Assembly (NCBI GenBank): GCA_002150815.3 | Contig: NDFF03000129.1 | Location: 62,001 to 126,000 of the forward strand | From: Grammothele lineata | Taxonomy: Eukaryota; Basidiomycota; Agaricomycetes; Polyporales; Polyporaceae | Length of the DNA stretch: 64,000 bases | Direction: 5' to 3' | Shown: positions 54,908-64,000 of the stretch, piece after piece | Layout of the letters: each line of letters opens with the position of its first letter | How positions within the stretch are numbered: the first letter of the stretch is position 1 | Notes under the pieces: model-generated | Told to the model about the DNA's origin: nothing | Databases searched by the model: none | The model's input: the letters and a program-made list of their open reading frames with translations, nothing else | Translations under genes and position numbers: made by a program

Positions 54908-57780
54908 CTATCCTGTTGTACCCTGTGCATGTTTCTCAGTGCTTTCCTCGCCGTCATCGCTGTCTTCCTCATTCTCATCCTCGGATTCCTCTTCGCTGGA
55001 TCCTGCTTCTCCGCTAGCAGACTCTTCCTCCTCGTCATCATCCTCACTTTCTTCGCTCTCGTCGTCTTCTACTTCTTCCGTATCTTCGTAGAACTTGTCC
55101 AGGTCCATGTATGCGGCCTTGTTCTCTTGCTTCGTAAACGAGCCTGCCGGTGACACGCCGCCGGTGGGCGTAAGCACCACCGGCGACGCTTTGCTGGAAG
55201 ACGCGATGGAACGCGCAGCGGAAGATTGAGTTGCCGAAAGCGGGGGAGGCGGCATATCTGCCTCAGTATCACGGAGCGAGGACTCGATACCTTCTTCAAG
55301 CCAGTCTGGGAGGTAGTTGTCGCCCCCGACCCATCTGCCGGTGATGCCGGCGAGAGACCCAAACCTGCCATGATCGTCCTCTGCAAAGACCAAACATCAG
55401 CCGGGTCGAAAGGTCGTTCAGCCGCGTCATTCTCACCGTCAGCAGAAGCGTCCTCGATGGGACTGGCCTTGCCCTCGAACAAGACCATCTTGACCTGCTC
55501 GCGGCGAAGAACGACGCCGCCCATTTCCTCCGGCCCGCTATCGCTGTCCCCTGCGAGACCCGCGTGCACGCCCGCGAGGAGCGCGCCGAGCATGCGCCCG
55601 CGGTCGCGCACGTCATAGTCGCGGTCGTAGCGCGCGAGCGAGAAGACATAGCGCGTGAGGAGGCCGATCGACCGGTCGGCGGGGCTAAGCACGAGCAGCT
55701 TAGCGGCCAGCGTGACGGTTTGCAGCTTCACAGGAGAGGTCTGGAAGGCGGTTCAATGAGTATACGAGCGGATTGCACTTGAAGGAGATGATGAGGTTAC
55801 CTCTTCACCGAACGACCTGGCTGCTTGTCGGAGGACATCGGGGGCCCACGGTACGAGACCCTCGGGACCAACGTGCCCGACTCCGTTGAGGGAGTCTGGA
55901 GGCGCGGCAGCATATTGACCCACTAGCCACAGCACACACGCTCGTGCCTTTGGATGACGGATCTCGTCGAGACGTCGTGCGAGGCGAGAGATGATCTCAA
56001 GGGGGGCGAAAGCTTGCGAGGGGAGAGCGCCATAGGCGATCGCGTCCTGTTGTTGCTGTAGCCGAACTTGGACGAGAGACTTAAGAACGAGGACAACGTT
56101 CGCCACAATGACATCTATGGGCAACACGTCAGATTACGAGTATGGAGAGACGACGGTAAGAAAGATGACCGTGTTTGCTCTGTATGAAGGACATGAGTGC
56201 AGTCAAACATTGCTGAGTCGACTCGGGAACAACCCGAGCAACGTGGCCGATAGCGTGAATGGAGTCAGCGACGAGATCGTCGTCTGCGTCGTCGGCATAG
56301 CACTGGATCATAGGTGGTCAGCAGTTTGTTACAGTAGTATGTAGGAACACTTACGATAAATTCTCGAAGTAACGACGGGTATATCTCCGGATTCACGACA
56401 GAGCGTAATAATTTGAGCTTGTCTTTCTTTACCTGTCGAGGATCGTCGGATCGTACGAGAAAACGCGTGTAGGACTTCGCCAAAACCTCCTGATGTTTGT
56501 TGGCAGTAAGCCACACATCCTATCATCATGACCGACAACTAACCGGTATTGAAGACGATATAATCACGAGATTCGCGAGTACAACCCGCTCGACTTCGCG
56601 CGAGACGTGCAGAAGACGCAGCAACGAGGGTACAGTCTTCGGTAATTCCGAGGGCGGCGCGAGGTAGTAGAAGATCTTCGCGACAGCAAGCACCACCTGC
56701 CCATGCACTGTTATCTTGCTGAACATTTCCCGCAGTTGGTATTGAAAGAGATGTACATACAGCAGGGTTATTGGACTGAAACAATGGCTCTACAGAGGAT
56801 ATGAGAAGGCGTAGATCGCTGTCAACCTCCGTGCTTGTCAAAGCGTCCGGCTGAGCGGGGACCAAGGGTCGAGGGAGCATCACGCGAACATATCGAACGA
56901 GGAGGTTCATGAGGTCGACTTGTCCCCATTCGTCCATATCTACCAGAGTCCTACATAGTCGCCTATAGTGTTGGTGCAGGAGGTCGAGACGCGTCGGGCA
57001 CACAGCTTCGAAAGCGATGGCCACACTACCCAGCGAGAGCGGAGATTGGTCTGTGAGCAAAGTAGAGATGATTTTGATGAGCTCAGGCTGATGACTGGAA
57101 TCCAAACTGTCCGAAGGTCACTGTAAGATCGTAAACGCGGAACGGACAAACAACTCAACTTACTTGTAGAGTTTGGGGATGGCAAGAGCAGCCGCTTTGC
57201 GGACGTACGGACTGATGTCTGCTGCACACTTCTTGATAGCTAGAAGCACTATACTGCCTATCATGTGGACCTTGATGCCAGAGAGGACGCGGAGAGCCAT
57301 GGCGCGAATGAGAGGGTTGGAGTCGGAGAGATCCTTTTGGAAAGTATTTATGGACAACAGAGCGAGGTCGGGTTCTTGTTCCGCATAACGAAGGAGGTAA
57401 ATGTAGACGAGCTTTCGGATCTCGAGGTTGTGGGAGGCGACATTCTTGACAACCTGAGCGAAGAACTCGGAGACGTTGCGCCCCTTCGAGATCAACTGCA
57501 CTTGCGGGCGCACGGTCAAAACACGAAGTGGATTTGGGAGGAACGAGTCACGCACCGCGACCAGCCTTTTCATAGCCTCCAACTTCTCCCTGTCGCTATT
57601 TGAGTCCAGTTGTTTGCCTATATTCCTGACCTTGTCCTCGGTGTTGTCCAGGTATGCCGACCCAGAACCCCGGATATTGAGGTCTCTGGTATGCTCGGAG
57701 AGAGTCTCCTGCAACCGTGCACCGAGTCGCGACGCATTCTCGGTGAGAGCGTTGAGATTCAATGATGCCATAGAAGCCAT
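54908..57780 (-). CDS. APL6: AP-3 adaptor complex beta subunit
   Basis: Large subunit of the AP-3 coat that sorts cargo from Golgi/endosomes to vacuoles. Start [19 protein letters not shown], then the conserved adaptin trunk: [208 protein letters not shown] helices, [21 protein letters not shown] Ser/Asp/Glu-rich hinge follows ([19 protein letters not shown]), as in AP-3 beta. Near the 3' end a 58-nt intron (GTGAGAATG...TTTGCAG, about 55380-55437) restores the frame to [10 protein letters not shown]. The protein ends within the acidic hinge (HAQGTTG), with no ear domain, as in fungal orthologues. Confidence 0.92.
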
Positions 57781-58298
57781 GAGACAATTGAAGGGAGAGC
57801 AGATGTAAAGCAGACGAGGATCCGGAGCACGTAGCAGGTGGCTGAGGACAGTTACACACCGGCTGTATCGGCGCGGCTCCCAAGCCAGCGCTTAGAGTCC
57901 TCAATGCACGCGGCTCGCGTCGTCTCTCAACATACGCACCAACCCAGTACCTCCCATTCCGTCTCACGTCAACACTCAAGAGGCTGCAGCGGCGATATAT
58001 CGATAGCATGCTGGACAGGTAAAAATACAAAGCAGACGCGACTAATATAATCAAGAAACAACAACAGATGCGACAGACGGTGAGACGGGCAAGGGGAATC
58101 GTGGACGGACGAGCAGTCGCAATGTATGTAAATCCAGAACAAAACACAGGGCAGGCAGGCAGCAGGGGCGGCGGCGGCGGCATACTACAAGCACAATGGA
58201 AATACGTTATGAGATAAGAGCAAAGAGCACCTGGAACGATCGAGGACAGTCCGACAATTATGCACCCGCGCGCGCGCCGCGCCCCTCATCTATAACGA
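57781..58298. other. Spacer between AP-3 beta and Swi1 genes
   Basis: Contains the AP-3 beta promoter (left) and the 3' untranslated region of the Swi1-like gene (right). No ORF with family or splice support. Confidence 0.5.
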
Positions 58299-61200
58299 CT
58301 ATGACGAGGAGAGGATGGCCCAAGGCTGGTCAACCGTACTCATCGGCTGATCCCACTTCCAGCTGTCCGACGCGTTGAAAAACGCGGACTCGCCTCCGTC
58401 GATCGCGTGCCAGAGCTCCTGGGGTATTGAGTCCTCGCCAGGCTCGCTCTTCGGGTCCACAATCTTCGCCGTGTCAGCTGCGGTTGAAGCTGGAGCGTGA
58501 CCCTCAGTTTCCGAGGCAGATCCTGGACTAGGACCGACTGACGACGGTGCCTGCACCAGCTCCGGAGTGGCAGCCTTGGATCCCGTGTCAGCATCCGGTA
58601 GCTCGTACGATGTGAAGTCGAAGAAGTCCGCGGGGTCGACCGTAGACGCGCCAAGCTTCGGCGATGTGGAACCAAGGGTAAAGCCGTCGCCGAGGCTGGA
58701 TGCGAGCGCATCGTTGTCCGTGGGGTACGCTTGCAGGATATCGTCTAGCTCGCGCGCAATAGTCTGCAAGCTGTTGGCGTCCCGACCGTCGCCCTCGTTC
58801 ATCTGGCTGAGCCAGGTCGTCATCTGGTCGAAAAACTTGACAGCGTCATCGTCAGTCTTGACACTGTCTGCGTCAACTTGCGGCTTCGACATCTGGTCGC
58901 TCGGCATGTCGTCCCACTCCGTCTTGATCTTCTTCGCAGCGGGTGCCGCGGCGGCGCTAGTAGGGACCGAAACGTCGTCTTCTCGGGGACGTTTTGTGCC
59001 CGAGGAGGAATCTGGAGTGGGTGCGCTAGCCGCAGGTGTAGCTGGGGCTGCAGGTGTGGCTGGCGCCTTGGGATCCGATGGACCAGCTGATGGGGAAGCA
59101 GCCGCGGGCGCGATGTTCTTCGTCGACGGTTTCCTGGGCTTGGCCGGAGCTCTGGCCTTCGCCTGAGCAGCCTTCACCTTCGGCGTCTGCGGCGTCTGCG
59201 GTGAGTTGACGTGCGGCGTTGGGGCAGAGGAACCCTCCGCGGCGGGCTTCGGCGTCGGCTTCTTCTGAATGGGCGTGCCAGCGGCGAAGGGCGGGGAGGT
59301 AGCACTAGGTGTACGTGCAGATGGCGCTGGGGGCGAGGATGCCGAAGGAGTGGGATGAGAATGGGCGGGTTGAGGAGCGGACGTGGCGGATAGGTGCTGT
59401 TGTGGCGGCACGGAAGGAATATGACTTGATGGGGGAGCACCGTTCATTCCTCCTGGTCCGCCAGGACCCTGGCTTGGGCCCGGAACCGGCCCACGTACAG
59501 CACCACCAGGGAGATAGCCGTTCAACCAAGCCTTGAACATGAAGTTCGCTTGTTGAACCTGGTTGATCATCTGCTTAACCCATTCCAGCGGCATGAGGTA
59601 TTTCGGCGGCCCCTGCCCAGCAAGCAGCTCGCGCTGCTGTTGGACGGCATTGATCTAGAAGGCGTCGTAAATAAATATGTTTGGAACTCGCAAAACAAAA
59701 CACACCATGAGCAGCAACTTCTTGATCACGTCTTCCTTCATGCATACTGCAAAATGAGGCAGGTTACGGTCGAGATCGACGACGAGGCGATGGAGGTTCT
59801 CGAAGCTGGCGTTGTACTCCAAACGCTGTGCGTCAGGAATCTGGATCGGCTGGTTCGTAGACGGCAGATGATCTTTTCGAAGAGTTAGTATGCAGGCAAG
59901 GTGATACGCCGTAGAGACTTACTCTTGTTCTCCTCCCGCAAGCGCTTCACCATCTCAATGGCGGTCTGCGTCTGAAGGGCTGTCGGGCGACTGGGCATAG
60001 AGTTCATCGGTCCCCTCGGCTGGTTGGCACCCAGTTGCGCCTGCTGAGGCTGGCCGTTCACAGCGTGCTGAGCGCCGCCGGGAATCTGGTGCTGGGCGTG
60101 CGATTGCGGCTGCGGCCGCGGGCTCACCCCGAGAGGAGTACCGCCGCCGTTCGGCATACCGAGTCCACCTTGCTGCACGTTGGCCATCGGATTGACCTGA
60201 CCATTGATGCCAGGCTGCGGATGCGCCATTCCGTTCATAGAATTCGAGACGCTGCGTTGACCCGGAGCCATGCCGCCCTGTGGCAGGTTTTGCTGGATGT
60301 TCTTGACGAAGTTGGTCTGCTGGTCGAGCGTCGCCTTCAGCTGGTCACGGTAACGATCGACAATCTGGATAATGTGCGTCCCGATGCCGCGCTGCTGCAT
60401 CTCCGGTACAGAAAGGTTCGCGCATTGCACAATCTCGTTCATCAGCTTGGGATCTTTGATGTCGGCCAACGTCTGAGGTCCCTGGGGACGGTTCTGGGAA
60501 TGAACGCCATTCTCGAGATTGGCATTTGCCATCTGCTTCGCTGCTTGCTGCTGCATGATGAGTCGCCTATGGTTCATGAGCTGACGCAGGTATTGTTGGT
60601 CGAAGTCCGCAAGAAACTCTGTGTAAATGCGCTCGAGGTGCAGAGCGAGCGCCGGACCCGCCCGTCCAGGTTCCGTCTCGGTCCCGGGGAAGTGCACCCA
60701 GCCCAACCGCGCACCAATCACAGGCCACAAATCCTTCTGAGACACCTGTTTGCGTGGTCATATGTTAAAAAGATGGGGACAGCGATCTCCGTTATGGCGA
60801 ACTCACCATCTTGTAGGAACCCGCGCTGAGGACTTCACAGTGCAACCGATACAGGTCGATGTCGCGGCCTTCGAAGTTGAGCACACTCCTGTCCTTGGGA
60901 GCATGCTTCGGGAGCCACTGTTCGTAGTACGCCTTATCAAAGGCCTCACGAGGAAGAGGTTGCAACTGGATACTGCCGGCGAGTTGGGGTTGGCCTACTT
61001 GCCTGCCTGTAAATGCCATGCCGTTGGCGGCGAGCGGGTTTTGCATAACGCCCTGAGACGGCTGAGGGGCGTTATGTGGGCCGGCGCCAACATTGTGGAC
61101 TTGCAATGGCGTTGCGGCCGAGTGCTGCACGTGCTGGTTCGACTGCGGGGTAACCATCTGGGGGGGAAGTTGGGGCGTGCTGATCTGCGGCGCCTGCGGA

Positions 61201-62696
61201 CCCATACGAACGCCAGGCGGGATGGGGCGAGGACTGTTGAAACCCGGCGAAACTGACGAAGGTTGCATCCATCCTGCTGGGGATGGATTCTGCGCGGCAA
61301 CGCGTTGAGGTGGTACAGGAGATGTAGCCATCCCTTTGCTATACAAGAGGCTTAGCATTATATTTTCCCAAGACAAAGCTGTTGACTCACAAGTTCCCCG
61401 GAACGGCGAGGTTTGCTTGACTGGGTGTCACACCGCGGGCCAGCAGCATGATTTTTGCTAACATCGCCCGCCGGATTTCAACCTCCTTCTGCACCTTGCT
61501 AATCTCCGCTGCGAGCAGCTCGGACCCAAGAGGACCATTCTGCTGAGCTTGGAGCGTCTTGAGCCGTCCCTCTGCCTCTTGGATACCGTTGCGCAGCGAC
61601 TGAGCTTTCTCCTGCATCTCGGCAAGGTTCGGCCTTCGAGTTTGAGCGGCGCCATGTAGCTGACTTTGCATCGACGCGTCGTGCAGGTTGTGCTGAGGCA
61701 TCAATTGACGAAGCTGATTTTGCTGCATATTGGTAGGCATGCCGGGCTGCATCGACGACGCATTATTGATCGGGCCGCCAGGGAAGATGCCAGGGGGTAG
61801 CTGAGGCGCGTTCATGCCTTGATGCTGCTGAAGGGGAGCCTGAGGCTGAGTGTGTTGCTGCTGAACGTGCTGCGATTGCTGGAACTGTCGTTGTAGAAGG
61901 GACATGGGGTTGTTGCCAGCGACGTTCTGGCTTTCCTGGTTCTGCTGCAGCATCAGGTTGAGTTGCCGGTTGAACTGGCCGCCTTGGTTCTGAGCGAACA
62001 TCTGGTTCTGGCGCAGCGCTTGCATCTGCATGTAGTTAGGATTCGAAGGGGCACCGCCCATGTGGGATTGGGAGTTGGGGATTGCTTGGGAAGGGTCGTG
62101 TGGGAAAGACGCGTTGCCGTTGGCCCCAAGCGGGGGCATGCCAAACTGCATTTGCTGCCGTTGGGGCATGGCCTGTTGCTGTTGGCGAGCCCGAAGATAC
62201 TCGATCATCTAGAGGGGGAAGATGAGTTGAAGTGAGCGCAGATTACGGGGGCGAGAGGCGCGAAGTAAGGCAGGTTGATGACATAATCAGACGGGCGTGA
62301 GTAAATACTTGAATGAGATTAAGGCGGTGGAGAGAGCGATGAAGAAACGGACGGACGTCCCACCAAGCCAGAAAAGCGCGTAAAGAATGGACTAAATGCG
62401 TAACATGGACAGCAAGGGCATGTACGAGCAACGAACGAGGCGCGATGGCGACTGAAAAGGGGGACATGACGCACCTGCTGGTTCATCTGGGTGCCATTGC
62501 CATTGCCCTGCTGCGCCCCGAAACCACCAAGCTGCTGCTGCGCTCGTTGTTGCTGTTGTTGCTGTTGCTGCTGCTGAAGATGCCAGACACGAGCGTCCAT
62601 AGACATATTGGGCATACCGCCCTGAGAGCCGGGTTGTGGGAGTGACTGCGGAAGGCCACCAGGCTGGCCGGTGACGACGTAATTATTGGGCATCAT
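58299..62696 (-). CDS. ARID-domain SWI/SNF subunit, Swi1-like (full length)
   Basis: Likely Swi1/ARID1-type DNA-binding subunit of the SWI/SNF chromatin-remodelling complex. Exons 62475-62696, 61391-62208, 60807-61338, 59923-60745, 59706-59872 and 58299-59654 give 1305 aa. The N-terminus MMPNNYVVTGQPGGLPQ carries a polyQ run, then Gln/Met/Pro-rich sequence. A coiled coil (RRPNLAEMQEKAQSLRNG...AAEISKVQKEVEIRRAML) is followed by the ARID domain: HAPKDRSVLNFEGRDIDLYR, LHCEVLSAGSYKM | VSQKDLWPVIGARLGWV, HLERIYTEFLADFDQQYLRQ. Next are TALQTQTAIEMVKRLREEN, IQIPDAQRLEYNASFENLHR and WVKQMINQVQQANFMFKAWL. A long Pro/Ala/Ser-rich tail has an acidic end (WDDMPSDQMSKPQ, FFDFTSYELPDAD). Alternative: an unassigned ARID regulator. 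A truncated paralog lies at 17113-19022. Confidence 0.85.
62527..62580 (-). repeat. CAG/CAA triplet tract encoding polyglutamine
   Basis: Reverse-strand mix of CAG and CAA codons in exon 1 of the Swi1-like gene encodes two Gln runs separated by Arg-Ala. Mixed codons make it more stable than a pure repeat. Confidence 0.85.
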
Positions 62697-64000
62697 GATG
62701 GCTGAAAGAGGCGGAGGAGGGCGGAGGACGCGATGGGTCGTGGATGGGACGGAAAGGGAGGTCGGAGGGGGAGCGGGCGGAGGGTCGGAAGATGGCCCTG
62801 TGCGGGTGCGTGGGCCGAGGAGCCGCACGGGGCGGCGGGGAGGGGAAGGGAAGGAGCTGACGCGAGGGCGTGCAGAGGACTCGCCGGGCGGACGGACGGA
62901 TGAAGGGGCGGAGGGAGGGGCGGACGAGGGCGGACGACGAGGAGGATGGTGGTGGGAGGGAAGAGCGGTCGGGGGCAACGTGAGTTCGGCGAAGCCCTGA
63001 ATAACGGTATACACGCTCAAACACAAATCTGTGGCGGACCCAACAAGCGCCCCGTGGCCCCCGCCCCTCTCCCTCCTGTCCGCCGTCTCTCTAGCAAACC
63101 GCCTACAAAACCATCTCGTATTCAAGCGGTGATGCCGTTCGTTCCGTGCGAGTCAAATCCGCCCATGTTTATGCGCGCCCCTACCCGTCTCGCCTGGCAA
63201 GAGATGGGGTGACACTCTGTGACGCGCTTGTGACAGTAAGATGTGACTGCCCATATGCGGCATGCAGGACAGACGCCGGGGGCGCACGGGACAGACGCCA
63301 GCGCGTCGGAGGACGGTGCATTCACCGCTACGGCGGCGCTCAGACGTTGGATAGACGCGCCCGCTCAGCCCCGCGGTGGGCCGTGGCACTGGCGGTGGCC
63401 TCCTCAGCCCTCCGCTACCGCCCTGCTCGACGCCTGTCTGGCCTCTCTTTGGATGGTTTGTGGCCGAAAACCGCCCCTGCGCGCCACGCCCGGTCCACTC
63501 CCCTCCCAGCCTGTGTCCTCCGCCGCCTCGCTCCCTTCGCAGGCTCTCGCGCACTATCTACTATCGGCCAGGACATCTGACCTGCGACGTTGCCGCGTCT
63601 CCTGCTTCCTGGCCACGGACATGCGACTGGTCCCGCATGTCTCTTGCCTGCAGGCCGCGGCTGCCCGGTGCGGATGTCATCTCACTCGCCAGCACTCGCC
63701 CGGCGTTAGCTCGGTCTGCGCGGCCGGTGCCCGCCCGTTCCTCCTTCGTTCGCCTGCCAGCCTTCTGTCCAGACGCTGTTCTCCCCGCACGACACCCTAC
63801 TTCGGCTTACGAGATCCATCGTACGAACGCCGCCGTCTCCCGACGGCGGTCGACAACAGGCGAGCGGCGAGCAAGGGCATTGTGGTCACAAACCACAGCG
63901 GAGGCCGGTGTAGTTGCATGATGTCGGGCTGTGCCGGAATCGGCGGAACGCACGAAGAAGACTTGCAGAGAATGTAGATGTCCTCGCGAATCGCGATGGG
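62697..64000. other. Upstream region of the Swi1-like gene
   Basis: GC-rich 1.3 kb at the window edge. A purine-rich forward strand (62700-62960), which is pyrimidine-rich on the transcribed sense strand, precedes the Swi1 ATG and is probably its 5' leader. ORFs at 63146-63977 overlap in three frames with Arg/Pro/Ser-rich composition, as expected from high GC. I support no gene here, although one could begin beyond the window. Confidence 0.5.

Noticed and set aside
63146..63977. Long overlapping forward ORFs (up to 244 codons) at the right edge
   Set aside because: Three frames are open at once with Arg/Pro/Ser-rich composition, as expected from GC-rich DNA. No domain, and no splice or start support.
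1..64000. Metabolic or defence gene cluster spanning the window
   Set aside because: No polyketide synthase, NRPS, terpene cyclase, P450 group, transposase, CRISPR or NLR-type gene. Neighbours have unrelated housekeeping roles.

Overview
This window is nuclear DNA of a basidiomycete, most likely a wood-decaying Agaricomycete close to the Polyporales. The evidence is many short introns (about 43-85 bp), closely spaced genes on both strands, an AA14 xylan-type lytic polysaccharide monooxygenase, a class I hydrophobin, a fungal OTT_1508-type deaminase-like protein and a fused BIO3-BIO1 biotin gene. Gene models were spliced by eye from frame continuity, GT/AG sites and recognisable families. Where exon lengths were summed they give open frames.

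Layout. 0-7 kb: AA14 LPMO (+), a doubtful small gene inside a tandem repeat (-), and two tandem MDR alkenal/prostaglandin-reductase-like genes (-) with a gene relic between them. 7-16.3 kb: DUF1295 membrane reductase (-), OTT_1508-like deaminase protein (+), Sde2 (+), secreted six-hairpin glycosidase-like protein (+), Dabb-domain protein (+). 17-19 kb: a truncated, rearranged paralog of the ARID/Swi1 gene (-). 19.8-28 kb: MFS transporter (-), aldehyde dehydrogenase (-), hydrophobin (-). 28.8-41 kb: CSE1 exportin (+), trimethyllysine dioxygenase (+), Nudix CoA-diphosphatase-like (-), Vps34 PI3-kinase (+). 41-51 kb: BIO3-BIO1 fusion (-), MARVEL-like tetraspan protein (+), a large polyproline/WH2-like protein (+). 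50.7-62.7 kb: Cwh43 (+), AP-3 beta subunit (-), full-length ARID/Swi1-like protein with polyQ (-). 62.7-64 kb is the upstream region of that gene.

Most genes are conserved housekeeping functions: nuclear export, endosomal lipid kinase and coat, GPI-anchor lipid remodelling, chromatin remodelling, splicing, biotin and carnitine synthesis. They sit among accessory genes (LPMO, hydrophobin, glycosidase-like, transporter, aldehyde and enone reductases). I see no operon-like pathway, transposase, CRISPR, rRNA or tRNA gene.

The most unusual element is the Swi1 pair. A ~1.9-kb partial copy, ~42 kb away in the same orientation, keeps introns at matching places and an open frame through five exons. 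It has lost both ends of the parent, moved one exon block, and turned former exon sequence into an intron. The deaminase-like gene and the polyproline/WH2-like gene are the least characterised intact genes.
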